DNA from: Maricaulis sp048268525
Lineage (GTDB): Bacteria > Pseudomonadota > Alphaproteobacteria > Caulobacterales > Maricaulaceae
DNA length: 64,000 nucleotides
Direction: 5' to 3'
Assembly: GCF_048268525.1 (NCBI RefSeq)
Contig: NZ_JBLWVH010000005.1
Coordinates: 62,001-126,000, forward strand
The notes under the pieces were generated by a model. It made no database searches, was not told the origin of the DNA, and worked only from the letters and a program-made list of their open reading frames with translations. Made by a program: the position numbers and the translations under genes. Positions 15,911-24,552 of this stretch are shown here, piece by piece. Each line of letters begins with the position of its first letter. The stretch's first letter is position 1.

Positions 15911-17083
15911 CTAGTTCGTCTCGTCGAACAATTCGCGGCCGATCAACCAGCGACGGATCTCCGACGTGCCCGCCCCGATCTCGTAGAGCTTGGCATCGCG
16001 CAGCAAGCGGCCCGTCGGATACTCATTGATATAGCCGTTGCCGCCCAAGAGCTGGATCGCGTCCAGCGCCATGAGGGTTGCGCCCTCGGCGGCATAGAGG
16101 ATGGCGCCGGCGGCGTCCTTGCGCGTGGTCTGGCCGCGATCACACGCCTGGGCAACGGCATAGACATAGGCGCGCGTGGCATTCATGCGGACATACATGT
16201 CGGCCAGCTTGCCCTGGACCAGCTGGAATTCGCCGATCGATTTGCCGAACTGCTTGCGCTCGCGGATATAGGGCATCACCACATCCATGCAGGACTGCAT
16301 GATGCCGACCGGGCCGGAGGCCAGCACGGCGCGTTCATAATCGAGGCCGGACATCAGGATTTCGACGCCCTTGCCCTCATCGCCCATCATGTTTTCCGCC
16401 GGGACTTCACAATCCTCGAACACCAGCTCACCGGTTTCGGATCCGCGCATGCCCAGCTTGTCGAGCTTCTGGGCGACCGAGAAACCCTTCATGCCACGCT
16501 CGATGATAAAGGCCGAAATGCCGCGCGAGCCGGCGCTGGTATCGGTCTTGGCGTAGACGATCAGCGTATTGGCCGCCGGCGCATTGGTGATCCACATCTT
16601 CGAGCCATTGAGCACGAAATGATCACCCTTGCGCTCGGCCTTGAGCTTCATCGAGACGACATCGGATCCGGCGCCCGGCTCGGACATGGCCAGCGATCCG
16701 ACATGCTCGCCGGAGATCAGCTTGGGCAGGTATCTGGTCTTTTGTTCGGCATTGCCCCAGCGCCGCATCTGATTGACGCAGAGATTGGAATGGGCGCCAT
16801 AGGACAGGCCGACCGAGGCCGAGGCGCGGGAGATTTCCTCCATCGCGATCACATGCTCGAGATAGCCGAGGCCGGTGCCGCCATCCTCTTCGCTGACGGT
16901 GATACCCAGCAGGCCGAGCTCCCCCATCTTCTGCCACAGGTCGGCCGGGAAGACGTCGGACTGGTCGATCTCGGCGGCTCGTGGCGCGATCTCGTCAGAG
17001 GCAAAGGAACGGACGGTGTCACGGATCATTTCGGCCGTGTCACCGAGATTGAAATCAAGCGAGGGGTATTGGTTCGGTATCAT
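15911..17083 (-). CDS. liuA: Isovaleryl-CoA dehydrogenase
   Basis: A 390-residue acyl-CoA dehydrogenase that oxidises isovaleryl-CoA to 3-methylcrotonyl-CoA with FAD. The domain signatures are visible: YGAHSNLCVNQMRRWGN, AMSEPGAGSDVVSM, KMWITNAPAANTLIVYAKT and the C-terminal QLLGGNGYINEYPTGRLLRDAKLYEIGAGTSEI spread over the end. The Glu in GLDYERAVLASGP (near residue 249) occupies the catalytic position specific to isovaleryl-CoA dehydrogenases, where straight-chain enzymes have it later. First enzyme of the liu pathway. The Shine-Dalgarno is weak. Confidence 0.94.
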   Translation of the reverse strand: MIPNQYPSLDFNLGDTAEMIRDTVRSFASDEIAPRAAEIDQSDVFPADLWQKMGELGLLGITVSEEDGGTGLGYLEHVIAMEEISRASASVGLSYGAHSNLCVNQMRRWGNAEQKTRYLPKLISGEHVGSLAMSEPGAGSDVVSMKLKAERKGDHFVLNGSKMWITNAPAANTLIVYAKTDTSAGSRGISAFIIERGMKGFSVAQKLDKLGMRGSETGELVFEDCEVPAENMMGDEGKGVEILMSGLDYERAVLASGPVGIMQSCMDVVMPYIRERKQFGKSIGEFQLVQGKLADMYVRMNATRAYVYAVAQACDRGQTTRKDAAGAILYAAEGATLMALDAIQLLGGNGYINEYPTGRLLRDAKLYEIGAGTSEIRRWLIGRELFDETN

Positions 17084-17161
17084 GCCGCGCGATGTAACAC
17101 GGCCCGCGACCGGGTCAAGTCAGAGCGGCGCAGGCGGTGAAACAGATTGGCGCAAAAAGGG

Positions 17162-19132
17162 CTAGTCCGAAGCCTTTTGTTTCAACTTGGACAGCCAAAT
17201 CGAAGCGAGTTGCCATCCGGCAACGATGACGAGGAAAAATCCAGCGAGCGCCATGCCGAAATTCAGCGTCATCTCGCGTTGCGCCATGATGTAGTCCCAC
17301 TCGGCCGCCGCGAGGACACTGCCGAAGCCCGCCAGCAGACCACCGGCCACCAGCACGGCGATGAAGGTCCACATGCCGTCATCCGACCGCGGGCCCGGGC
17401 GGGGCGTCGTGGCATGCACATCAGCAGCGAGATCGCGAGGCGTGAATTCATCAGCGTCTTCGGACATCGGATCGTGACCGGCCATCATCGGGTCGTCGTG
17501 TCCATCATCATCAACCGGGGCATGATCCGACGCGCCATCAGCCGCCGGCTCGCCTTCGACGTCGCCCACAGCGCCCTGCGCTTCCGCCGGTGTTTCCGCC
17601 GGATGCGGCGGCGGTGTGTCATCCCCGGTCAGCGCGACAGCGCGCTCGACAATCTCGTCATCCGGAATACTGACCGGTTGCAGCTCGGCGCCAGGTTCGA
17701 CATCCGCGTCACCCTGCGCCTCGAGATCGGGCTCGACCTCCTCGACCATATCCGGACCGGCGTTTGCCTCCGGGCTGGCATCGACCAGGCTTTCACCCGG
17801 GTCAGCCGCGACCGCTGCCGCGGTGTCAGCGGCCTCAACCGGCTCGGCGGCCACCTCGTCGGCAACAACGTGGAAACGGCCCTGCATGATACTGGTGAAC
17901 GCGTAACCCAACCCCATGCCTGCGGGCAGATCGAGGGCGTAGTGCTCCGGCACCGATTGCTCGGTTTCGGTACTCGCGGGCACAGCAGGGGCGGTCTCGG
18001 CCTCCACTGCCGTCGTACCAGCCTGACGGTCGGTGAGGACGAATCCCAAGCCCATCCCGTCCGGCAGGTCGAACGCGGCCAGCGGCGCGGCGACCGGTGC
18101 AGGTCTGTCATCGGAGGGCTCTTCGCCCGTCATCCCTGTTTCGGCGGTGGCCTGGTCGGCAACCGGCGTCTCGACCGGTGCCCCGTCGGTTTCCGGCACG
18201 GCGGCCGGATCGCTTCCGACTTCCGCGATTTCCTCGGCCATCCGGGCGATCACTCGGTCGGCCGCAGCCTCCGGGTCCGCCTCGGCAGCGGGTTCCGCCT
18301 CAGCCTCGACTTCTTCCGCCACAGGTTCGGATTCAGCTTCAGGCTCGGCGACGCCCGCATCGGGCTCGTCGTCCACAGCTTCGTAACGTGTCTCGATCGG
18401 GTCGTCCCGCATCTCGGAGACAGCCTCGGCAACCGGGGCCATCTCGGTCTCGCCAAGTTCGCGTCGAACCTCCGGCGGCAGCGCTTCGACCGTTGCCAGG
18501 ATGCGCGCGATCTCGTCTTCAGCCTCACGGCGACGGGCGAGGCCGGCATCAAAGGGGGGCGGCGGCGGTGGAAGGTCCGCGCCCGGTTCGGGCGGCGGGG
18601 CCTCGGCGCCCGAAATCGCGCCTTCCAGCACACGTTCCTCGGTCGGGTGTTCGATCTTGATCACCAGCTCGACCGGTTCGGACTTGCGCGCCTTGCCCGA
18701 CTGGGCCGGCAGCAGCGCATCGAGGAACAGGCGGCTTTCGGCTTCCCGACGCGACGAAGTACCGTCACCGTACGCGGCCAGCGCTTCGCCAGCGGCCCGG
18801 GCGCGTCCTTCGAACAGAAAACGGGCAACGTCTGACCGACGGAAACTGTCAACGCCGACATCATGGACAAAGGATGTCAGGGCATCGCGCTGTCCGCGTG
18901 ACAGCGGACCGGTAATGCTGTCATCGACGACTTCCTCGGCGCGCATCACGTCATAGATCAAAAGCAGCGCGGCTTCGTCCTCATTGACCCGCACGCCGGA
19001 CCGGGCGGCGGCACGGTGGCCATAGCCGACAACCCAACGCCCATCATCGCCCTGTTCGGCCTGAGGTCTGAATGGCTCGAACCGCTTGATGAGTTCGCGG
19101 GCAGCCGGAGATGTTTTCAATCGCGGTTTCAT
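17162..19132 (-). CDS. spmX: SpmX-like polar localisation protein (muramidase-like domain, acidic linker, two TM)
   Basis: A 656-residue protein with SpmX architecture: an N-terminal phage-lysozyme (GH24)-like domain (residues 1-150; FEPFRPQAE with Glu19, then VVGYGH where active enzymes have TIGYGH), a long acidic Pro/Ala/Glu/Asp-rich disordered region (about 160-585), and two C-terminal transmembrane helices (about 588-610 and 622-646). There is no signal peptide, so the muramidase-like domain is cytoplasmic. In Caulobacter SpmX places and activates the kinase DivJ at the stalked pole. The linker is much longer than in the roughly 430-residue Caulobacter protein and holds a repeated motif, LPDGMGLGF near 355 and LPAGMGLGY near 400. 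Start ATG at 19132. Confidence 0.85.
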   Translation of the reverse strand: MKPRLKTSPAARELIKRFEPFRPQAEQGDDGRWVVGYGHRAAARSGVRVNEDEAALLLIYDVMRAEEVVDDSITGPLSRGQRDALTSFVHDVGVDSFRRSDVARFLFEGRARAAGEALAAYGDGTSSRREAESRLFLDALLPAQSGKARKSEPVELVIKIEHPTEERVLEGAISGAEAPPPEPGADLPPPPPPFDAGLARRREAEDEIARILATVEALPPEVRRELGETEMAPVAEAVSEMRDDPIETRYEAVDDEPDAGVAEPEAESEPVAEEVEAEAEPAAEADPEAAADRVIARMAEEIAEVGSDPAAVPETDGAPVETPVADQATAETGMTGEEPSDDRPAPVAAPLAAFDLPDGMGLGFVLTDRQAGTTAVEAETAPAVPASTETEQSVPEHYALDLPAGMGLGYAFTSIMQGRFHVVADEVAAEPVEAADTAAAVAADPGESLVDASPEANAGPDMVEEVEPDLEAQGDADVEPGAELQPVSIPDDEIVERAVALTGDDTPPPHPAETPAEAQGAVGDVEGEPAADGASDHAPVDDDGHDDPMMAGHDPMSEDADEFTPRDLAADVHATTPRPGPRSDDGMWTFIAVLVAGGLLAGFGSVLAAAEWDYIMAQREMTLNFGMALAGFFLVIVAGWQLASIWLSKLKQKASD

Positions 19133-19198
19133 GCGTGTTCCGTTTCAGGACGGCGCGCCAGAGATATGGCCAGTCCCTGCAAGCCTGACGCCGCGATC

Positions 19199-20143
19199 CT
19201 AATCCTGCCCTGGATCGTAGACATCCGTGGTGTCGAGCGCGGTGAAGGGCGCAAGAAATCCGCCACCGGCTCCACCGCCAATCAGGTAGATCTCGCCCTC
19301 CAGGACCGCAGCCCCGCCGCCGGTACGCGGCGCCGGGAGCGGTGTCTCGTCACGCCAGGCGTCTTCGCCGGGCTGCCAGGACACATGCGTCTGGAGCGTC
19401 TCGCGCCCGTCGGGCCCGCGACCGCCAAGCAAATGAATACGTCTGTCCAGAACCGCGACCGCCGCGCCAGAGCGGGGCGCCGGCATGTCCGGACCGCGCG
19501 ACCAGTCACCGCTGACCGGATCGAAGATATCGAGCCGCGTCGTTGTTTCGCCATCAATGCGGCCGCCGGCGAGGTAGACACGCCCATCCAGGGCTGCGGC
19601 AGCCATGCCACGGCGGGTGACACCCTCCGGCGCGTCCAGTGTCTCCCAGCTCCGCTCCTCAGGGTCAAAAACGAAGACGCTGCCATCATCCGTCAGTCCG
19701 CCAAAGGCATACAGCGAGCTGCCGATGGTCAGGAGCGCCATGTCGGCCTTGGCGGCGGGCATCGCCGCTTCGCTCTGCCAGATATTGCCGGCAAACGACC
19801 AGGACCAGACGCCAGCGCTGGGCGCGACACCGTCTTCACCGCGGGCATATCCGCCGGCGACATAGATGCGATCATTGATCATCGCCATGCCGAAGCGCTC
19901 GAGGCCGCGAGGCAGGGGCGTTTCCGGGAACCAGCGATCGAGCTCCCGGTCATAGCTTTCGAACTCGTCACGTGGATCGGTCAGGCCGGAACCGCCAGCC
20001 GCATAGATCCGGCCGTCATAGACCACCACCGACAGACCGGCGCGAGAGGCGTCCAGACGGGCGGCACTTTCCCATTCACCCTGTCCGAAGGCCGGGCTTC
20101 CCAGCACGGCCAGCAGGCTCACGATAAGAACAGATAAACGCAC
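19199..20143 (-). CDS. Exported Kelch-repeat protein
   Basis: A 314-residue protein with a signal peptide (VRLSVLIVSLLAVLGSPAFGQ) and about six Kelch units, each with the GRIYAAGG / RIYVAGGY / SLYAFGG / RVYLAGGR / RIHLLGGR / EIYLIGGG diglycine strand followed by a Trp or Tyr about 20 residues on. It should fold as a beta-propeller in the periplasm; the ligand is unknown. The GTG at 20143 (GGTGAAA upstream) is the start: it opens the signal peptide, whereas the longer frame would overlap mgtE. It lies 64 bp after mgtE. Confidence 0.85.
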   Translation of the reverse strand: MRLSVLIVSLLAVLGSPAFGQGEWESAARLDASRAGLSVVVYDGRIYAAGGSGLTDPRDEFESYDRELDRWFPETPLPRGLERFGMAMINDRIYVAGGYARGEDGVAPSAGVWSWSFAGNIWQSEAAMPAAKADMALLTIGSSLYAFGGLTDDGSVFVFDPEERSWETLDAPEGVTRRGMAAAALDGRVYLAGGRIDGETTTRLDIFDPVSGDWSRGPDMPAPRSGAAVAVLDRRIHLLGGRGPDGRETLQTHVSWQPGEDAWRDETPLPAPRTGGGAAVLEGEIYLIGGGAGGGFLAPFTALDTTDVYDPGQD

Positions 20144-20207
20144 GTTTTCACCATTTGATTGCCCGGACGCCAGACCACCCGGCCTTGCCACCCCCGCGCG
20201 GATATCA

Positions 20208-21599
20208 TCACAACAGAACGATTGTCGCCAGCCCCAGGAATGCGAGGAAGCCGATAACATCGGTGACCGTCGTCACAAAGACCGACGACGCCACCGCCGG
20301 GTCAGCCCCCGAACGGACCATGGCCAGCGGAATGAGGATGCCCGACAGGCCGGCACAGGCCAGATTGAGCACCATTGCGATCGCGATGACCGCCGCCAGG
20401 CTCCAATCCTGGAACCACAACACCGTCACAAGCCCCATCACGATGGCAAATATGATCCCGTTCACCAGCCCGGTGGCCAGTTCGCGCCAGATCACCCGCA
20501 CAGCATTTGCCGCGGTAAGATCGCGTTCGGCAATCGAGCGAACCGCAACCGCGAGCGACTGCGTCCCGGCATTGCCGCCCATCGAAGCGACAATCGGCAT
20601 CAGCACCGCCAGCGCGACCACCTGGGAGATCGCCCCCTCGAACAGGGCAATCACTCCGGACGCCAGAATAGCTGTCGCCAGATTGACCAGCAGCCAGGGC
20701 GCACGTGAGCGTACGGAGCGATAGACGGTATCCGCGAGTCCAGCCTCGTTGACGCCGGCAAGGGCCAGAAGGTCTTCCTTGTTCTCGTCCTGGATGACGT
20801 GGACGATATCGTCCAGGGTCAGCATGCCGGTCAGGCGCCCGGCATCGTCAACCACCGGGGCCGAGACCAGGTGGTATTTCTGGAACAGGTAGGCGACCTC
20901 TTCCTGGTCGGTCTCCGGCGCCACCAGGATACGCGGCGCTTCCATCAGATCGCTCAGCGCCACATCGCGCCGGGCGCTCAGGAGCCGACAGACGGGAATT
21001 TCTCCAACCGGCCGGAAGCCCGTGTCGATCACGAACAGGTCATGAAACTTGTCAGGCAGGTCGTCAGCCGCATCGCGCATGTGATCCAGTGCATGGCCGA
21101 CCGACCAGAATTCCGGCGCCGCAACGAATTCACGCTGCATGAGTCGGCCGGCCGTCTCGTCCTCGAAGGACAGGCTCTGCTCGACCGCTTCACGATCGAC
21201 ATCGGAAAATTCGGCGAGGACGGCGGCGCGGGTCGCGTCATCCATCTCCTCGACGACCTCGGTCGCATCATCGGAGTCGAGTTCCTGGATCGCCGCAGCC
21301 AGATGGGCGGTGTCCAGGTACTCCATCACGACTTCGCGCGTGTCGGGCTCAAGCTCGGCGAGCACTTCACCGGTGATGATATCAGGGGCCAGTTCGGCGA
21401 GCGCGCCTTGCTGATTGGCCGAGAGCTGCTCGACCACGTCGGCGATATCGGCTTCATGCAACGGCACCAGCATCCGCCGCACAAGATCGCCATCCCCGTC
21501 GGCGAGCGCCTGCCGCAGATTGGCGACGAATTCCGGATCCGTATCCGCCCGCGCAGGCGAATCGATCAGGACATCGTCATCAAAAGCAGCTTCGCCCAT
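20208..21599 (-). CDS. mgtE: Magnesium transporter MgtE
   Basis: A 463-residue Mg2+ channel. The order is an N-terminal MgtE_N helical domain (residues about 30-135; LHEADIADVVEQL, ELEPDTREVVMEYLD), two CBS domains (about 140-265; TLDDIVHVIQDE near the end), a plug helix and five transmembrane helices (about 285-463) with MPIVASMGGNAGTQSLAVAVR, the pore signature. Cytoplasmic Mg2+ binding closes the channel in this family. The start at 21599 has a good GGAGG. Normal full length. Confidence 0.95.
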   Translation of the reverse strand: MGEAAFDDDVLIDSPARADTDPEFVANLRQALADGDGDLVRRMLVPLHEADIADVVEQLSANQQGALAELAPDIITGEVLAELEPDTREVVMEYLDTAHLAAAIQELDSDDATEVVEEMDDATRAAVLAEFSDVDREAVEQSLSFEDETAGRLMQREFVAAPEFWSVGHALDHMRDAADDLPDKFHDLFVIDTGFRPVGEIPVCRLLSARRDVALSDLMEAPRILVAPETDQEEVAYLFQKYHLVSAPVVDDAGRLTGMLTLDDIVHVIQDENKEDLLALAGVNEAGLADTVYRSVRSRAPWLLVNLATAILASGVIALFEGAISQVVALAVLMPIVASMGGNAGTQSLAVAVRSIAERDLTAANAVRVIWRELATGLVNGIIFAIVMGLVTVLWFQDWSLAAVIAIAMVLNLACAGLSGILIPLAMVRSGADPAVASSVFVTTVTDVIGFLAFLGLATIVLL

Positions 21600-21725
21600 G
21601 CTGGCCTCCTGGCAGGGATGTAATTGAGTTCAGCGCGGAAATGGAACGAGGACGCGACTGATGCAGCAGTCTTAACCGTCCAGCCTGCCAACCTCAATCG
21701 TATTGACCTGAACTAGCGGCGCTTT

Positions 21726-22685
21726 ATGACTTTTATCGGGTGGAAGCGGGGCTTTGGCGTGTTCAGTATCACGGGCGAGGAAAACCTGCCGGTTCTGATC
21801 GGCCTGGCGATCGGCGGCGGACTGGCACTGATCGTCCTTCTTGTCCTCGGGTTCACCCGCCTCGGCGGTGCGGGACGCGTCACTTCGAGCCACCTTCTCG
21901 GGCAGGCACTGGCGACGCTGGCAGAACGCGCGGGCAGCCTGACCCTGCTGTGGATCGGTATAAGTTTCGCCTACACCGCCATCACGCTGTTCGCTCTCCT
22001 GGCGGGACGGACGAGCACGCTGTTTGAAACGGCGATGGCAGCGGCGCTGATCTTCCTCGGTCACAAGACAATGCTCGAGCGACCGGCAGCGGCGGTCGGC
22101 CTTGACGTTCCGCAGACCGGCTATTGGAGCATCCTGCTCAGGTCGCTGGCGCTTGGCATCATTGTCCTGGTGACCGCCGGCCTGGTCTTTGTTCTCGCCG
22201 CCCTGCTCGTTGCCCTTGCCGGAATGGCCGGGTTGGGCGGAGACACCCCGCGGCTGGTCGCGGGTATCGGCGCCGGCATCGCCGCGATCTGGCTGAGCAC
22301 ACTGTTTGCCCGACTGGCCTTCATCTACCCCTCCAGCGTGCTGGGCGGTCGCGACTGGTTCGGGACAGCGCTGGGCCGCGCCGCGCCCGTCGCTATCGGC
22401 CTCAGCGCCAGCCTGTGGCTGGTCGCCCTGGCCTCCATCGCCATCATCATTCCGATGGTGATCTTGTCGGATACGCTGGTGATGTCGATCGTGGCGTCTG
22501 TGCCCGCCACACCGGGGGACCTTCCCGACGATGTCGGCACACCGCTGTTCTGGCTGCGCCTGGTGATGGAGGAATTACCGCTGAACCTGCTGCTGGTCGC
22601 CTATTCCCTGGCCAGTATTGCCTGCGTGTCCGCCGCGTACAGGATCACGGTCCTGGATCCGGCCACGCCGGACCAGAAGGGTTAG
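21726..22685 (+). CDS. Polytopic membrane protein, unknown
   Basis: A 319-residue protein with about seven hydrophobic segments covering residues 22-310. Segments such as VLVTAGLVFVLAALLVALAG and LWLVALASIAIIIPMVIL are clear helices; loops are short except around residues 255-270. It is divergent from mgtE, separated by 126 bp. No strong Shine-Dalgarno is seen before the ATG at 21726, and the in-frame ATG codons downstream cut into the first helix, so the start is uncertain. No family recognised. Confidence 0.65.
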   Translation: MTFIGWKRGFGVFSITGEENLPVLIGLAIGGGLALIVLLVLGFTRLGGAGRVTSSHLLGQALATLAERAGSLTLLWIGISFAYTAITLFALLAGRTSTLFETAMAAALIFLGHKTMLERPAAAVGLDVPQTGYWSILLRSLALGIIVLVTAGLVFVLAALLVALAGMAGLGGDTPRLVAGIGAGIAAIWLSTLFARLAFIYPSSVLGGRDWFGTALGRAAPVAIGLSASLWLVALASIAIIIPMVILSDTLVMSIVASVPATPGDLPDDVGTPLFWLRLVMEELPLNLLLVAYSLASIACVSAAYRITVLDPATPDQKG

Positions 22686-22728
22686 GTCACGATTATTCGG
22701 GAAACAGGGCCTCTCGCCAGGAGAGACA

Positions 22729-22815
22729 TGGTGCGGTCGAGAAGACTCGAACTTCCACGGGTTTTACCCCACAGCGACCTCAACGCTGCGCGTCTACCAA
22801 TTCCGCCACGACCGC
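22729..22815 (-). tRNA. tRNA-Leu (anticodon GAG)
   Basis: An 87-nt tRNA with CCA encoded. The acceptor arms GCGGTCG and CGACCGC pair fully; TGGCGGAATTGGTAGACGC is the leucine-type D-arm; the anticodon stem CAGCG/CGCTG holds the loop TTGAGGT, giving anticodon GAG (reads CUC and CUU). There is a class II long variable arm and a T-arm with GTTCGAGTC. A small hairpin (CTCTC/GAGAG, 22711-22725) just downstream may terminate it. Confidence 0.96.
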
Positions 22816-22878
22816 ACGTCATGGAGGCGCGGGAGATAGCAACATCCCCGCACCTTGTGAAGAGGGTTTTACCGCGCT

Positions 22879-23178
22879 TTATGCAGCTGCGAAGAATTCA
22901 TTGGCATCGGCCGGCCCGGTGATGGACACGGCGATGCGGTCGCCCTGGATGACGACGTCGCCACGGGCGATGGGATGATTGTTGGCCAGGATCCACACCT
23001 GGTCGTCCTCACCCGAATCAAGCGGGATCACCGCACCGCGTCCCATGCGGAGGAATTGCTGGATCGGCATCTTGGACCGGCCCAACAGGACTGAAATTTC
23101 CACTTCCACCGAACTGATCTGACTCACGTCGCACTCCAGGACTTGCGGATCATCATCGCGGGCCTGATGTTTGGCCAA
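22879..23178 (-). CDS. fliN: FliN-like (SpoA domain) flagellar motor switch protein
   Basis: A 99-residue protein made almost entirely of one SpoA domain: VEVEISVLLGRSKMPIQQFLRMGRGAVIPLD, then DQVWILANNHPIARGDVVIQGDRIAVSITG, matching the FliN pattern (LGR.K..I...L..G.G..I.L, ARG.VV). FliN forms the lower C-ring of the flagellar motor switch with FliM and FliG. The gene stands alone, without flagellar neighbours. The start is TTG at 23178 with GGAAA upstream, because no earlier ATG exists. It is divergent from lipB; the two starts are 32 bp apart. Confidence 0.8.
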   Translation of the reverse strand: MAKHQARDDDPQVLECDVSQISSVEVEISVLLGRSKMPIQQFLRMGRGAVIPLDSGEDDQVWILANNHPIARGDVVIQGDRIAVSITGPADANEFFAAA

Positions 23179-23209
23179 TACGGTTTCCGCAGCGTTAAGA
23201 CATCAAGAT

Positions 23210-23890
23210 ATGGCATTACAAAACGTCGAATGGGCAGTCTCGCCCGGCCTGACGCCCTATGAACCCGCCCTCGCCTTCATGGAAGCGCGCGCGGCAGCGA
23301 TCGCGGCGGGCGAGGCCGATGAGCTGGTCTGGCTGCTGGAACACCCGCCACTCTATACTGCCGGGACCAGCGCCAAGGCCGGTGACCTGCTGTCGCCGGA
23401 CCGTTTCCCGGTTTACGAGACCGGGCGTGGCGGCGAGTACACCTATCACGGGCCGGGACAGCGTGTGGCCTATGTCATGCTCGACCTGACGCGACGCGGC
23501 CGCGATGTGCGCAAGTTCATCCAGTCGCTGGAAGACTGGCTGATCGGGGCCGCGGCGCAGTTCGGCATCGAGGCCGGCATTCGCGACGGCCGGGTCGGGG
23601 TCTGGGTCGACCGGTCAGGCGGACGCGAGGACAAGATCGCGGCGATCGGCGTGCGCCTGCGCCGCTGGGTGTCCTTTCACGGCATCGCCTTCAATGTCGA
23701 TCCGGATCTGAGCCATTTTGGCGGCATCACCCCGTGCGGTATTTCTGATCCGCGATTCGGGGTGACCTCGCTTGCTGATCTCGGTCACACCGTGGACATG
23801 GCTGATTTCGACACGGCCCTTCATCTGGCCTGGACCGAGGCCTTCGGCCCGGTCCGCCGGGCCGAGGCGCCGGATTTGATGTCGGATTAA
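23210..23890 (+). CDS. lipB: Octanoyltransferase (lipoate biosynthesis)
   Basis: A 226-residue LipB that moves the octanoyl group from acyl carrier protein to lipoyl domains of 2-oxoacid dehydrogenases and glycine cleavage protein H, in the cytoplasm. The motifs are present: LLEHPPLYTAGTSAK, RGGEYTYHGPGQ, EDKIAAIGVRLRRWVSFHG with the conserved Lys (about 141), and GGITPCGISDPRFGVTSL with the catalytic Cys (about 176). The ATG at 23210 is chosen; the frame is open back to a TTG at 23171, which would overlap the fliN start. Normal length. Confidence 0.95.
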   Translation: MALQNVEWAVSPGLTPYEPALAFMEARAAAIAAGEADELVWLLEHPPLYTAGTSAKAGDLLSPDRFPVYETGRGGEYTYHGPGQRVAYVMLDLTRRGRDVRKFIQSLEDWLIGAAAQFGIEAGIRDGRVGVWVDRSGGREDKIAAIGVRLRRWVSFHGIAFNVDPDLSHFGGITPCGISDPRFGVTSLADLGHTVDMADFDTALHLAWTEAFGPVRRAEAPDLMSD

Positions 23891-23903
23891 GTCTCTGCAC
23901 GGT

Positions 23904-24440
23904 TCAGGGCTGAGCCGCACTGGACCCGTTGCGCTGCAAGGTCGCGAACCAGATCGCGAATACGCCCAAGACCGCCCAGAAACCGATAAAGGATGGCCAG
24001 GCGCCGGCCTGCACCATCGCCATCAGACGTTCCTGATCCGATTCAAGCCAGGCCTGGAAAGCCGGCTGAAAACCCGGATCAGACAGGGCTTCGCTGAACG
24101 CGACCTGATCCGATGTATCGAGCCCCTGTTCCTCTGCAAACTCGATCATCGCGTCAAATACCTGCATGCCGAATCCGACCAGAGCGCCAACGCCCTTGGC
24201 AAGAATGGCCAGAACCAGAGGCAGGATGGCCAGTCCGGTCGCGCGTCCGGCATGGCGACGCCGATTGGCGAACAACGAGTAGCAAACGAACCAGATCGCA
24301 AACAGGGGCACGATCCCGGGGACCGGTGCAGACCCGAAATTCAGGCGCAGCGCGTCCACTGCCATCAGGATGACGATCCCGAGCACAAAGGCCGAGACCG
24401 AGGCGCGGTGATTGGGCAGCAGTAGGGCAAGCGGGTTCAT
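23904..24440 (-). CDS. Membrane protein, unknown
   Basis: A 178-residue protein with four hydrophobic segments: about residues 13-32, 40-58, 68-90 and 147-168. A hydrophilic acidic stretch of about 45 residues (EFAEEQGLDTSDQVAFSEALSDPG) lies between the third and fourth. AGAGGA precedes the ATG at 24440. It lies downstream of the DUF805 gene but is separated from it by a terminator-like hairpin. No family recognised. Confidence 0.68.
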   Translation of the reverse strand: MNPLALLLPNHRASVSAFVLGIVILMAVDALRLNFGSAPVPGIVPLFAIWFVCYSLFANRRRHAGRATGLAILPLVLAILAKGVGALVGFGMQVFDAMIEFAEEQGLDTSDQVAFSEALSDPGFQPAFQAWLESDQERLMAMVQAGAWPSFIGFWAVLGVFAIWFATLQRNGSSAAQP

Positions 24441-24460
24441 GAGGGCATCCTCTGGACAAT

Positions 24461-24498
24461 AAAACGGCCGGTCCCCGTATCTACCCGGGTACCGGCCA
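24461..24498 (-). terminator. Terminator after the DUF805 gene
   Basis: Stem GGCCGGT-x-CCCG / CGGG-x-ACCGGCC with one internal mismatch, followed on the minus strand by GTTTTATTG. A second smaller inverted repeat (GAACCG ... CGGTTC) lies at 24514-24538, nearer to the DUF805 stop at 24553. Together they probably end that transcript. Confidence 0.65.
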
Positions 24499-24552
24499 TA
24501 TTCAAGCAGGATTCGAACCGGCTTGGACGCACCGGTTCAGCAGGCTGTCGGC

